Notes under the pieces: generated by a model | What the model saw: only the letters and a program-made list of their open reading frames with translations | The model's database searches: none | What the model was told of the DNA's origin: nothing | Assembly: GCA_963764365.1 (NCBI GenBank) | Contig: CAVXSI010000020.1 | Coordinates: 62,001 to 126,000 of the forward strand | Length of the DNA stretch: 64,000 bases | Reading direction: 5' to 3' | Source: VRUE01 sp963764365 | GTDB lineage: Bacteria; Actinomycetota; Thermoleophilia; Solirubrobacterales; 70-9 | Position numbers and translations under genes: made by a program | Shown: positions 1-10,797 of the stretch, piece by piece | How positions within the stretch are numbered: the first letter of the stretch is position 1 | Layout: each line of letters opens with the position of its first letter

Positions 1-456
1 GTGCGCGTCTCAGCGAAGGCCGACTACGCCGTTCGGGCCGCCGCCGAGCTGGCGGCTGCCAAGGACGGCCCGGTGAAGGGCGAGCAGCTCGCCGAGTCGC
101 AGGACATCCCGCTGCAGTTCCTCGAGCACATCCTGCTGGAGCTGAAGCACGCCGGCATCGTCCGCGCCCGCCGCGGCGCCAAGGGCGGCTACTGGCTCGC
201 CAAGCCGGCCGACACGGTGACGGTCGCCGACATCGTCCGCACGGTCGAGGGGCCGATCGCCCACGTCCAGTCGGCGCCGCCGGAGTCGATCGAGTACCGC
301 GGCAACGCCGAGCACCTGAAGGCGGTCTGGATCGCCGTCCGGGCCAACCTCCGGGCCGTGCTCGAGCACGTCACCCTCGCCGATCTGGTCAGCGGCGACC
401 TGCCGGCCTTCGTCGAGGATCTCGCCGCCGAGCCCGACGCCTGGGCGCCGCGGTAG
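1..456 (+). CDS. Rrf2 family transcriptional regulator lacking Fe-S cysteines
   Basis: A 151-residue winged-helix DNA-binding protein of the Rrf2 family. The N-terminus (RVSAKADYAVRA) and the recognition-helix region (IPLQFLEHILLELKHAGIVRARRGAKGGY, given here as landmarks around residues 36-63) follow the family pattern. IscR- and NsrR-type members carry three cysteines near residues 90-110 to bind a cluster; this protein has no cysteine at all, so it probably senses something else or acts through a partner. The GTG at the first base of the window matches the usual family N-terminus, so the gene appears complete. The target is unknown. It is followed by a convergent membrane-protein gene. Confidence 0.85.
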   Translation: MRVSAKADYAVRAAAELAAAKDGPVKGEQLAESQDIPLQFLEHILLELKHAGIVRARRGAKGGYWLAKPADTVTVADIVRTVEGPIAHVQSAPPESIEYRGNAEHLKAVWIAVRANLRAVLEHVTLADLVSGDLPAFVEDLAAEPDAWAPR

Positions 457-522
457 GACCGCGTCCCCGGTTCCGCGGAACCGGCGACCGCCCGACCACC
501 GCGCCGAGCCCCCCGGGGACTC

Positions 523-1176
523 TCAGGGCTCGAAGCGGAACGGCGGGTACTCGTCGGTGACCAGGGTGAAGGCGTAGCCGGTCACCCGGTTGCTCCAGCG
601 GATCGTGCCCTCGACGAAGTCGAAGATGCTGCGCGGGTAGCGGCCGGTGAAGAGGATCGCGAACCAGGCGCCGATCACGGCGAAGAAGACGCCGATGTAG
701 AGGAAGAAGAGGACGATGTAGTGCGGGATCGCGAGCAGCCACTTGACCAGCGGCAGGCCCCTTTCGAGGCGTTCGGCGTCCGGATAGGGGAAGTCGAGGT
801 GGACCGCCTGCTGCTCGTCGGTCGACGGGTATTCGTCGTCCATCAGAGCCAGGTAGACGCCGATCCGGTTGACGAAGCGCAGCAATTCGAGGTTCCAGTC
901 GTACCACCAGCGCGGGTACTTCTTCCGGACGAGCAGCATCAGCACGACCGGCGCGAAGATCAGGGAGCCGGCTGCGAAGCTCCCGTACATCGTGCTGTTG
1001 TATTCGCCGCCGACAGCGAGCTCTCCGCCCGGTAGCAGCGCGGCGAGGATCGCGATCGGAACCACGGTGAAGATCCGGAAGAAGGTCGAGACCCGGTTCA
1101 GCTCGCGCTCCGGGTAGTCGACCGAGAAGGTGACGGGGTAGGACGGCGGTTGCACCGGCAAGGACGAGGTCTCCAT
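523..1176 (-). CDS. DUF4389 domain membrane protein
   Basis: A 217-residue integral membrane protein of the DUF4389 type. After a short N-terminal segment (YPVTFSVDYPERELNR) come a hydrophobic helix (IFTVVPIAILAALLP), a second around residue 60, and two near the C-terminus (LLAIPHYIVLFFLYIGVFF and nearby). The repeated pattern in which a conserved basic or aromatic segment precedes a helix pair (RFFRIFTVVP-like and VKWLLAIPHY) is typical of this family. The start is the ATG at 1176, preceded by a good ribosome binding site (AAGGGAGAG); reading further upstream gives only low-complexity arginine-rich sequence. The function of the family is unknown. Confidence 0.75.
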   Translation of the reverse strand: METSSLPVQPPSYPVTFSVDYPERELNRVSTFFRIFTVVPIAILAALLPGGELAVGGEYNSTMYGSFAAGSLIFAPVVLMLLVRKKYPRWWYDWNLELLRFVNRIGVYLALMDDEYPSTDEQQAVHLDFPYPDAERLERGLPLVKWLLAIPHYIVLFFLYIGVFFAVIGAWFAILFTGRYPRSIFDFVEGTIRWSNRVTGYAFTLVTDEYPPFRFEP

Positions 1177-1256
1177 CGCTGCTCTCCCTTTCGCGAGTTT
1201 GCGCGGCAGATCATCGCCCACGACTCGGCGGAATCCATCCGGGAAATGCCGCGAAC

Positions 1257-2657
1257 TCAGTCCGCTGCGGGGACGCCGCCGGCGACGACGTTGACGAAGT
1301 TCTCCAGGTGGCGCGTCGTCCAGCACTCGAAGGCGCCGTCGCAGTGGCGCTCGTAGGCGGCCATCACCGAGTCGCCGTAGTTCCAGTAGAGCTTCGGCTC
1401 GGGGTTGAGCCAGAACAGGCGGCCGGCCCGTTCGGCGACCTGGGCGAAGACCTCGGCGTGGGGCTCGCGGCCGTTGGTGCGGGCGTCGCCGAGCACGATC
1501 ACGGTCGAGCGCGGGTCGAGGTCGTCGGAGATCTCGGTCAGGAACTCGAGCCAGACGCGGCCGTAGTCGGTGTAGCCGGAGACGTCGGCGACGCCGCCCT
1601 CGCTGGAGACCCGCTTGGCGATCTCGCGGAAGTCGCGCTCGTGCTCGAAGATCTCGGTCACCTCGGAGATCCGCTCGATGAAGACGAAGCTGCGCAGCTT
1701 GCGGAACGAGTCGTGCAGCGCGTGCAGGACCGAGAGGAAGAAGACGCTGGCCGAGGTGACCGAGGTCGAGACGTCGCAGAGGACGTAGATCTCCGGCCGC
1801 CGCGGCCGCTTCGGCCGGTAGCGCAAGTGCATCGGCACGCCGCCGGTCTCCAGCGAGGCCCGCATCGTCCGCCGCACGTCGACCGTTCGCCCCCTGCGCC
1901 GTCCGCGCTGCTCGTGGCCCAGCGTCGCCAGCCGCCGCTTCATCTGTGAGACGGCGCGGTGCACGGCGGCCAGGTCCTGGGTCGGGCTGGTCGGCAGGGC
2001 GCGGTCGAGCTCGGCCAGCGGGCGCGAGGGGGGCAGCGTCTCGGTGCGCTCGATCAGGTCGCGTTCGAGCTCGCGCCGCAGGTGCCGCTCGAAGCGGTTG
2101 AGCTGGTCGCGGTCGATCGGCGGCAGCTCGCCGGAGCCGTCCTCGCCCTGCCGGGTCCCGGCGGAGAGCTCGAGCGTGCGGCGGATCCGCTGCACGTCGA
2201 CCCCGACCACCCCGGAGCCCTCGCCCTGGCGCCCGAAGGCAGCGATCGCCAGCCGCGCCAGGTCGCGCATCTCGCCCTCGTCGCCGTCGAGGATCGCCTG
2301 GCGCACCTGCTCGCGCAGCTCGTCGATGTCGAGCCGCTCGCCGCCCTCGTGGCGCCGCCCCTCCTCGCCGATCCCGCGCTCGATCGCCTCGCTCTCGGCG
2401 GCGCGGAAGAACCAGCGCTCGAACAGCAGCTCGAACAGGCGCCGGTCCTCCTGCGACTTGGCGACCGTCGCCGCCAGCGCCTCGCGAAAGTCGTCGTGTG
2501 AGGTCCAGGGCACCTCGTCGAGCGCCGCAAACGCGTCGAGGATCTCCGAGGTCCCGACCGCGACCCCCTCGGAGCGCAGCTCCTCGCAGAAGCCGAGCAG
2601 CTTCGCGGCGAGGCCGGGCGGGCCGGCCTCAGGCCTGGGGCCGTACGGCGTCGGCAA
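1257..2657 (-). CDS. VWA domain protein, CoxE-like
   Basis: About 466 residues. The C-terminal half is a von Willebrand factor A-like domain of the CoxE type: a MIDAS-like motif (YVLCDVSTSVTSAS, around residue 275) is followed by an alternating alpha/beta pattern. The N-terminal region is helical and charged (FCEELRSEGVAVGTSEILDA). Such proteins are partners of MoxR AAA+ ATPases and are thought to help mature or remodel client complexes such as carbon monoxide dehydrogenases. That fits here: the moxR gene lies directly upstream, and this gene starts with TTG at 2657, overlapping the end of moxR by 29 nt, so translation is probably coupled. No oxidoreductase client is in the window. Confidence 0.85.
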   Translation of the reverse strand: MPTPYGPRPEAGPPGLAAKLLGFCEELRSEGVAVGTSEILDAFAALDEVPWTSHDDFREALAATVAKSQEDRRLFELLFERWFFRAAESEAIERGIGEEGRRHEGGERLDIDELREQVRQAILDGDEGEMRDLARLAIAAFGRQGEGSGVVGVDVQRIRRTLELSAGTRQGEDGSGELPPIDRDQLNRFERHLRRELERDLIERTETLPPSRPLAELDRALPTSPTQDLAAVHRAVSQMKRRLATLGHEQRGRRRGRTVDVRRTMRASLETGGVPMHLRYRPKRPRRPEIYVLCDVSTSVTSASVFFLSVLHALHDSFRKLRSFVFIERISEVTEIFEHERDFREIAKRVSSEGGVADVSGYTDYGRVWLEFLTEISDDLDPRSTVIVLGDARTNGREPHAEVFAQVAERAGRLFWLNPEPKLYWNYGDSVMAAYERHCDGAFECWTTRHLENFVNVVAGGVPAAD

Positions 2658-3522
2658 GCTTCACCCCGACCCGCTCGGCGACCAGGTCGATGTCGGTGCG
2701 GTGCTTGACGATGATCGACATCGACTGCTCGAAGGTCTCGCGGTCGATGTCCTCGGCGCCCATCAGCAGCAGGGTCCGCGCCCAGTCGATCGACTCGGCG
2801 ATCGACGGCGGCTTCTTCAGGTCGAGCGCGCGCACCATCCGCACCACCTCGACCAGCCGCCGCGCCAGCGCCTGCGGCAGCTCGGGCGCGTGCAGGCGGA
2901 CGATCTCCAGCTCGCGCTCCAGCTCCGGGTAGTCGAGCCAGAGGTAGAGGCAGCGCCGCTTCAGCGCCTCGGTCAGCTCGCGCGAGTTGTTCGAGGTGAG
3001 GACGACGATCGGCATCGTCGTCGCCGCCACCCGGCCCAGCTCGGGGATCGTGATCTGGAAGTCGGAGAGCAGCTCCAGCAGCATCGCCTCGAACTCCTGG
3101 TCGGTCTTGTCGATCTCGTCGATCAGCAGGACCACCGGCTCGGGGCTGGCGATCGCCTGCATCAGCGGCCGCTCGAGCAGGAACTCGTCGGAGAAGATGT
3201 CGTCGTGCACGTCGTCCCAGCCGGCCTCGCCGCCGGCCTGGATCCGCAGAAGCTGCTTGCGGTAGTTCCACTCGTAGAGCGCCTTCGCCTCGTCGAGCCC
3301 CTCGTAGCACTGCAGGCGGATCAGCTCGCGGCCGGTCGCCCGCGAGAGCGCCTTCGCCAGCTCGGTCTTGCCGACGCCGGCCGGGCCCTCGACCAGGACC
3401 GGCTTGCCGAGCTGCTGGGCGAGAAAGGAGACCAGCGCCGCCGGCTCGTCGGCGAGGTAGCCGGCGCTCGCCAGCGCCTCCTTCGTCTCGGCGACGCTGC
3501 CGGCTTGCGGGGCTGCTGCCAT
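2629..3522 (-). CDS. MoxR family AAA+ ATPase
   Basis: A 297-residue MoxR-type AAA+ ATPase. Walker A is EGPAGVGKTELAKA (about residues 43-56), Walker B is VVLLIDEIDK (about 122-131), sensor 1 is IVVLTSNN, and an arginine finger region (ALKRRCLYLWLDYP) follows. The likely role is ATP-driven remodelling of a client together with the VWA protein encoded immediately downstream. I chose the ATG at 3522 (MAAAPQAG) because the longer reading to 3648 is low-complexity and crosses the divergent gene. No Shine-Dalgarno site is present, but a TATCAT hexamer lies 8 nt before the ATG, so the mRNA is probably leaderless. Confidence 0.88.
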   Translation of the reverse strand: MAAAPQAGSVAETKEALASAGYLADEPAALVSFLAQQLGKPVLVEGPAGVGKTELAKALSRATGRELIRLQCYEGLDEAKALYEWNYRKQLLRIQAGGEAGWDDVHDDIFSDEFLLERPLMQAIASPEPVVLLIDEIDKTDQEFEAMLLELLSDFQITIPELGRVAATTMPIVVLTSNNSRELTEALKRRCLYLWLDYPELERELEIVRLHAPELPQALARRLVEVVRMVRALDLKKPPSIAESIDWARTLLLMGAEDIDRETFEQSMSIIVKHRTDIDLVAERVGVKLADAVRPQA

Positions 3523-3546
3523 GGAGGGCGATGATAATGGGCACCA
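3523..3546. promoter_or_regulatory. Symmetric leaderless bidirectional promoter
   Basis: Only 24 bp separate the divergent moxR ATG (3522) and the GTG at 3547. The plus strand reads GATAAT at 3533-3538, then 8 nt, then GTG. The minus strand reads TATCAT at 3536-3531, then 8 nt, then ATG. One A/T-rich core therefore offers a -10-like hexamer to each gene at the same distance, and neither gene has room for a Shine-Dalgarno site. Both transcripts are inferred to be leaderless. Confidence 0.55.
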
Positions 3547-3777
3547 GTGCCCGACTTCGCCCTCTCGCTCGCGACGCTGCTGCCGCACACCGCGACGCCC
3601 TACATCTCGCTGATGATCGTCGGCTTCGCCGTCGGCATCCTCGGCCACCTCTCCGCCTCGCGCTGGCTGATCGCGATCGGGGTGATCCTGATCTTCCTCG
3701 GCGCCTTCCTCTTCCCGCTCGCCCTCAACATCACCGAAAGCACGCCGCCGCAGGTCGAAAACGCCCGCAACCGGTGA
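3547..3777 (+). CDS. Small two-helix membrane protein
   Basis: A 76-residue protein with two hydrophobic helices (about residues 19-35 and 40-60: SLMIVGFAVGILGHL and LIAIGVILIFLGAFLFPLAL) joined by a short turn, with a polar C-terminal tail. No named family is recognised. It starts with GTG 24 bp from the divergent moxR start and has no ribosome binding site, consistent with a leaderless mRNA from the shared -10 region. The length and codon use (mostly G/C third positions) support a real gene. A link to the MoxR/VWA pair is only positional. Confidence 0.6.
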   Translation: MPDFALSLATLLPHTATPYISLMIVGFAVGILGHLSASRWLIAIGVILIFLGAFLFPLALNITESTPPQVENARNR

Positions 3778-3845
3778 TCGCCACCCTCGCGACGGTCTAG
3801 CCTTACGGTCCCGCCCTTCCGATCCGACCCAGGAGGCCCGCAGCT

Positions 3846-4961
3846 TTGAGCCGATATCGATTCCTCTTCATCTCCGCCGCGCTGGTTGCGCTGGCGACCG
3901 CCTTCGCAGCCTGCGGCGGCGGCAGCAGCAGCAAGAGCAGCGAGAACCCGCAGACGGTCATCGACGAAGCCACCCTGCAGGGGATCGACAGCGGCAAGCT
4001 CGATCTCTCGCTCGGCATCGACGCGGCGGGCAACGAAGGCGGCAAGGCGAACGTCAGCCTCTCCGGGCCGTTCCAGGCCGGCGAAGGCAAGGGCAGCTAC
4101 CCGCAGTTCGACATGGCCGCCAAGGCGGCCGGCAAGCTCGGCGGCGAAGCGATCGACTTCAACGGCGGCCTGACGCTGCTGCCGAATACGGCCTACGTCG
4201 AATACAAGGGCACCGAGTACGAAGTCGACCCGACCACCTTCAGCTTCGTCGAATCGGCGATCTCCGAAGCGCAGAAGCGCGGCGGCGGCGAAGGCGAATC
4301 CGCCGACCTGACCGCCTGCCAGGAAGAAGCCGGCAAGCTGAAGATCGCCGACTTCATGGAAAACCTCAGCAACGAAGGCAGCGCCGAAGTCGGCGGCACG
4401 AGCACGACCAAGATCAGCGGCGACCTCAATGTCGCCGGGGCGATCGACGCGGTCGTCGAACTGGTCGAAGGCCCGGCCTGCAAGGCGCAGCTCGGCGCCG
4501 CCGGCCCGCTGCCGTCGAAGGCCGAAATCGACCAGCTGAAGAGCGAGGTGACGGGCGCGGTGAAGACCGCCCACGCCGATCTCTACGTCGGCGACGACGA
4601 CATCGTGCGGCAGATCTCGGCCCAGCTGAAGATCGAACCGAAGAGCCCGGGCAGCGGCCCGAAGAGCGTCGAAATCAACCTCGACCTGAAGCTGACCGGG
4701 GTCAACGAAGAGCAGGAAATCTCGGCCCCGGCCAACTCCAAGCCGCTCAACGACCTGTTCATCAAGCTCGGCGTCAACCCGATCGAACTGCTCGGCGCGC
4801 TGCAGGGGGAAGGCGGCGAAGGCCTCGGCAACCTGATCGAAGGCCTGGCCGGCGGCGGCAAGGGCGGCTCGGGCGGCGGCGGCCAGCAGGCCTACCTCAA
4901 CTGCATCGCCGGCGCCAAGACCGCCACCGACATCCAGAAGTGCACCGCGAAGCTGGGCTGA
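3846..4961 (+). CDS. Exported lipoprotein, LppX/LprG-like fold possible
   Basis: A 371-residue predicted lipoprotein. The signal peptide (FLFISAALVALATAFAAC) ends in a lipobox with cysteine at about residue 23, followed by a GGGSSSKSS linker. The body is acidic and rich in alternating beta-like segments (LDLSLGIDAAG, ADLYVGDDDIVRQISAQLKI, VEINLDLKLTGV), reminiscent of LppX/LprG-type lipoproteins, but I cannot confirm the family. Two cysteine pairs lie in the mature part. The start is TTG at 3846, after an AGGAGG site at 3830-3835. Glutamate is encoded 26 times by GAA and only 4 times by GAG, the reverse of neighbouring cytosolic genes. Confidence 0.8.
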   Translation: MSRYRFLFISAALVALATAFAACGGGSSSKSSENPQTVIDEATLQGIDSGKLDLSLGIDAAGNEGGKANVSLSGPFQAGEGKGSYPQFDMAAKAAGKLGGEAIDFNGGLTLLPNTAYVEYKGTEYEVDPTTFSFVESAISEAQKRGGGEGESADLTACQEEAGKLKIADFMENLSNEGSAEVGGTSTTKISGDLNVAGAIDAVVELVEGPACKAQLGAAGPLPSKAEIDQLKSEVTGAVKTAHADLYVGDDDIVRQISAQLKIEPKSPGSGPKSVEINLDLKLTGVNEEQEISAPANSKPLNDLFIKLGVNPIELLGALQGEGGEGLGNLIEGLAGGGKGGSGGGGQQAYLNCIAGAKTATDIQKCTAKLG

Positions 4962-4982
4962 GCGACTGACGACATCGCGCTT

Positions 4983-5014
4983 GCGGAGGGCGCCGCCGCG
5001 GCTGCGCCCTCCGC
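4983..5014 (+). terminator. GC-rich hairpin terminator
   Basis: An 11-bp perfect stem (GCGGAGGGCGC / GCGCCCTCCGC) with a 10-nt loop lies 21 nt after the lipoprotein stop and just before the antiporter. There is no T-run, so it may terminate weakly or protect the 3' end. Confidence 0.5.
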
Positions 5015-5038
5015 GCTTGCGCATACGCTTCCCCGGCG

Positions 5039-6157
5039 ATGACCGGACAGCGGCTCGACGCCGCCTTCTTCCGCAGTGCCGCCGGCTGGCCGTACTGGCT
5101 GACGCCGCTGATCCCGGTCGCCGTCGCGCTCGACCTCGCGGGTGCACCGGCGACCGCCGTCTTCGCCGTCTCGGCGCTGGGGATCGTCCCCACCGCGGCG
5201 CTGATGGGGCGGGCGACCGAGGAGCTGGCGGCCCGTTCGGGGCCGGGGATCGGCGGCCTGCTCAACGTCACCTTCGGCAACGCGCCGGAGCTGATCATCG
5301 CCCTGTTCGCGCTCGGCCAGGGGCTGCAGGAGGTCGTCAAGGCGTCGATCGTCGGCTCGATCATCGGCAACATCCTGCTGGTCATGGGCGCGGCGATGTT
5401 CGTCGGCGGGCTGGGGAGGGAGAAGCAGACGTTCAGCCGCACGGGCGCCGGCGTGCAGACGTCGATGCTGCTGCTCGCCGCCGCGGCGCTGCTGATGCCG
5501 GCGATCTTCGAGCTGGTCGAGGGGCAGGGGCTGCCGGCCCCGGGCGCGCAGTCGATCCACTACGGCGCGACCGTCGAGCACCTCTCCTACGCGGTGGCGG
5601 CCGTGCTGATCGTCACCTACGGGATCGGGCTGGTCTTCTCACTGAGGACCCACCGCGACCTGTTCAACCCCGAGTACGGCGACGAGGACAGCTGGGGCTG
5701 GTCGACGCGGACCTCGGTGATCGCGCTGGCGGTCGCCGGCGTCCTCGTCGGCGTCATGTCCGAGATCCTGGTCGGCTCGATCAAGGAGGCCTCGCACTCG
5801 TTCGGGCTCTCGGAGTTCTTCATCGGCGTGATCGTCGTCGCGATCGTCGGCAACGCCGCCGAGCACTGGGTCGCGGTGCTGGTCGCGCGCAAGGACAAGA
5901 TGGATCTGGCGGTCAACATCGCGATCGGCTCCAGCGCCCAGGTGGCGCTGTTCGTCGCCCCGGTCCTCGTCCTCGCCTCGATCTTCCTCGGCCCATTCCC
6001 GCTGGCCCTGGTCTTCAACGGCTTCGAGCTCGGCGCGATCATGCTGGCGATCCTGATCGCCAACTACGTCACCCAGGACGGCGAGTCGACCTGGTTCGAG
6101 GGCCTGCAGCTGCTGGCGGTCTACGCAGTCTTCGGAATCGCCTTCTACTTCGCCTGA
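5039..6157 (+). CDS. Calcium/proton antiporter, CaCA superfamily (Cax)
   Basis: A 372-residue inner-membrane cation/proton exchanger of the CaCA superfamily, CAX branch. The two inverted alpha-repeats that form the ion path are clear: LNVTFGNAPELIIALFAL (about residues 77-94) and VGNAAEHWVAVLVARKDKMD (about 270-289), each with the key GNA-P/A-E motif. An acidic stretch (NPEYGDEDSW) lies between the halves, as in microbial CAX proteins. About 11 hydrophobic helices are visible and the length is normal. The ATG at 5039 follows a TACGCT hexamer by 9 nt, with no Shine-Dalgarno site, suggesting a leaderless start. It exports Ca2+ or a similar cation against protons. Confidence 0.92.
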   Translation: MTGQRLDAAFFRSAAGWPYWLTPLIPVAVALDLAGAPATAVFAVSALGIVPTAALMGRATEELAARSGPGIGGLLNVTFGNAPELIIALFALGQGLQEVVKASIVGSIIGNILLVMGAAMFVGGLGREKQTFSRTGAGVQTSMLLLAAAALLMPAIFELVEGQGLPAPGAQSIHYGATVEHLSYAVAAVLIVTYGIGLVFSLRTHRDLFNPEYGDEDSWGWSTRTSVIALAVAGVLVGVMSEILVGSIKEASHSFGLSEFFIGVIVVAIVGNAAEHWVAVLVARKDKMDLAVNIAIGSSAQVALFVAPVLVLASIFLGPFPLALVFNGFELGAIMLAILIANYVTQDGESTWFEGLQLLAVYAVFGIAFYFA

Positions 6158-6167
6158 GCGCGCGAGC

Positions 6168-6503
6168 TCAGTCCTCGCGGCCCGGGTCCTGGCCGTCCTC
6201 GTCCTCGTCGAGCTCCGCGTCGCCCTGCTCCAGCGCCGTCTCCGAGACCGAGCCGGATGAGCCCGGGTGGTAGTGGGTCTGGAACTCCTCCAGGGCGCGG
6301 TCGCGGCGGTCCTCGTCGACCGGGACCTCGTCGGAGATCCGCACCCAGTCGGCCCCCTCGTAGTCCTCCATGTTGAAGACCTCCTGGTCGAGCGAGGTCG
6401 AGTCGTCGACCACGACCAAGACCTCGGTCTGGGGATTGAAGTAGGTGCCGGGCTGGTTGAGCAGCTCCTCGACCCCGTAGAGGCTGTCCTTGTCGGCGGC
6501 CAT
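6168..6503 (-). CDS. Acidic hypothetical protein
   Basis: A 111-residue acidic protein of no recognised family. It begins MAADKDSLYGVEELLNQPG and contains a compact segment with beta character (GTYFNPQTEVLVVVDDSTSLDQEVF), then an acidic, low-complexity C-terminus (GDAELDEDEDGQDPGRED). No signal peptide or membrane helix is seen. The start is the ATG at 6503; the gene lies 11 nt after the start codon side of a small membrane-protein gene on the same strand, and the two may be an operon. It converges on the antiporter gene with 10 nt between the stops. Confidence 0.6.
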   Translation of the reverse strand: MAADKDSLYGVEELLNQPGTYFNPQTEVLVVVDDSTSLDQEVFNMEDYEGADWVRISDEVPVDEDRRDRALEEFQTHYHPGSSGSVSETALEQGDAELDEDEDGQDPGRED

Positions 6504-6514
6504 CGGCACCGATC

Positions 6515-7009
6515 CTACAAATCCGCGAGCTGGCGCTCGACCTCGCCCTCGACGTCGAGCGGCTCCTCGCCGCGGCGCATCCGCCGTTCGTTGCGGGCGA
6601 CGACCAGCTGCCGCACCTCCTCGCGCAGCTTCTCGTCGACGCCGGGGCCGGCGGCGCCGGGCGAGGCGAGCAGCCGGGCGACCTCCGAGTCGACGTCGAG
6701 CGGCGCCTCGCCGCGGCGGCTGCGGCGGTAGGACTTCGCCTCGATCATCTGCCTCGCCTCGGCCTCCTGCAGCTCGCGGTCGACCGGTGGCTGCGGCTGC
6801 GCCAGCCGGGTCGGTGGCAGCTCCTGCTCGATCGCGAACGGGCCTTTGCCGATCCCGCGCCAGGCGGGGCCGGAGCGGGCGAAGGCGATCGCCGCGACCG
6901 GCAGCGCGACGAGCGTGATCGCCGCCAGCACATAGCCGGTCGGGATCGCGAGCGCTGCCACTGGAATCCCCATCCCAAACAGGGTACGACCCCACGGACG
7001 GGTCGCCAT
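6515..7009 (-). CDS. Membrane-anchored protein with a tandem basic repeat
   Basis: A 164-residue protein. One hydrophobic region near the N-terminus (VAALAIPTGYVLAAITLVALPVAAIAF, about residues 17-43, possibly two short helices) anchors a charged cytoplasmic part. That part holds two copies of a module of about 34 residues, at about 82-115 and 129-162. Their shared core reads ARQMIEAKSYRRSRRGEAPL in the first and VRQLVVARNERRMRRGEEPL in the second, each followed by DV..EV.R.LA. No family name is known to me. The start at 7009 has an AAGGG site. It is divergent from the acyl-CoA dehydrogenase, with the palindromic operator between them. Confidence 0.6.
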   Translation of the reverse strand: MATRPWGRTLFGMGIPVAALAIPTGYVLAAITLVALPVAAIAFARSGPAWRGIGKGPFAIEQELPPTRLAQPQPPVDRELQEAEARQMIEAKSYRRSRRGEAPLDVDSEVARLLASPGAAGPGVDEKLREEVRQLVVARNERRMRRGEEPLDVEGEVERQLADL

Positions 7010-7028
7010 CCGCTACCCTTCTGGCTGG

Positions 7029-7044
7029 TTGACTGACCAGTCAA
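7029..7044. promoter_or_regulatory. TetR-type operator before acyl-CoA dehydrogenase
   Basis: A perfect inverted repeat TTGACTG-AC-CAGTCAA, with 7-bp arms and a 2-nt centre, sits between the divergent genes starting at 7009 and 7117. Its size and symmetry suit a TetR-family repressor such as those controlling fatty-acid degradation genes. TTGACT could also serve as a -35 element. The regulator is not in this window. Confidence 0.6.
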
Positions 7045-7116
7045 TCGGTGGAACGCGCGTCAGCCCGACGGCGCTCCAGGACAGACTTTTAACGCCACGA
7101 AAAGGAGCACCGACCG

Positions 7117-8346
<1,230 letters not shown>

Positions 8347-8386
8347 GCGCCCGATCGTCCACGACTTAGGGCAGGGGCCCTAGGAC

Positions 8387-8423
8387 GAGCCGCCGGTCCG
8401 CGAAAGCGGTCGGCGGCTCTTTT

Positions 8424-8424
<1 letters not shown>
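8387..8424 (+). terminator. Rho-independent terminator of the acyl-CoA dehydrogenase
   Basis: A long hairpin with outer arms GAGCCGCCG / CGGCGGCTC, an inner CCGC / GCGG stem and a GAAA tetraloop is followed directly by TTTTT at 8420-8424. It ends plus-strand transcripts before the convergent typA gene. Confidence 0.9.
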
Positions 8425-10256
<1,832 letters not shown>

Positions 10257-10320
10257 GGAAGTGCGTTCGCCTTTTGTCGCGCCATGCGGCACAAAACGCG
10301 AACGCGCGTTTGCGAAGCAT

Positions 10321-10347
10321 AAAAAGGGCCCGCCTCGCGACGGGCCC
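10321..10347 (-). terminator. Rho-independent terminator of the cold-shock gene
   Basis: Read on the minus strand: stem GGGCCCG / CGGGCCC, an 8-nt loop, then TTTTT. It lies 26 nt after the csp stop codon and before typA, so most csp transcripts should end here as short mRNAs. Confidence 0.85.
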
Positions 10348-10373
10348 CCGGTGCTGCTAAGTGCGGTACGCGA

Positions 10374-10580
10374 CTACGCGGTCTGCTGGACGCTCGCGGC
10401 GGCCGGGCCCTTGGGGCCTTCTTCAGACTCGTAGCTCACCTTCGAGCCCTCGGTCAGGGACTTGAAGCCCTCGCCGAGGATCGCGCTGTGATGCACGAAG
10501 ACGTCCTTCGAGCCGTCGTCGGGCGTGATGAACCCGTAGCCCTTGTCGTCGCTGAACCACTTGACAGTTCCAGTTGGCAT
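10374..10580 (-). CDS. Cold-shock protein, CspA family
   Basis: A 68-residue single cold-shock domain (OB fold) that binds single-stranded RNA/DNA and melts mRNA structure. The RNP1 motif KGYGFI and RNP2 motif VFVHHS are intact, and the length is standard. The ATG at 10580 follows a GGAGG site. Just upstream, the mRNA leader can form a hairpin (10594-10628) whose foot is next to the ribosome binding site. A strong terminator follows, so the gene is probably monocistronic. Confidence 0.95.
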   Translation of the reverse strand: MPTGTVKWFSDDKGYGFITPDDGSKDVFVHHSAILGEGFKSLTEGSKVSYESEEGPKGPAAASVQQTA

Positions 10581-10593
10581 GCAATTGCCTCCA

Positions 10594-10628
10594 CTTCATG
10601 TGCTGCGAACGCGGCACATGCGGTGAAG
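10594..10628 (-). promoter_or_regulatory. Leader hairpin of the cold-shock mRNA
   Basis: The csp 5' leader carries an inner inverted repeat CATGTGC / GCACATG (7 bp) enclosed by CTTCA / TGAAG, with a small bulge. The hairpin ends about 2 nt from the GGAGG ribosome binding site. Cold-shock mRNAs of other bacteria use leader structure to tune translation with temperature; a similar role here is an inference. Confidence 0.4.
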
Positions 10629-10797
10629 CAACGACGCGAGCGCTAGACACGACTTTGCCGGTTCTCTCCCCGGCCTAACGCCCGGGACGGTAGCAGGGAA
10701 GGTGCCCGGAGCGCCTTTTACAGAGCCCTTACATTGCGGTGACCGGCGGCTGACCCCGGCGGCAGAGGCTGGAGTCGTCAACAGGAAAGGGGTAGCG

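Noticed and set aside
8367..8382. Palindrome TAGGGC/GCCCTA after the acyl-CoA dehydrogenase
   Set aside because: A short stem just before a much stronger terminator; no separate role can be supported.
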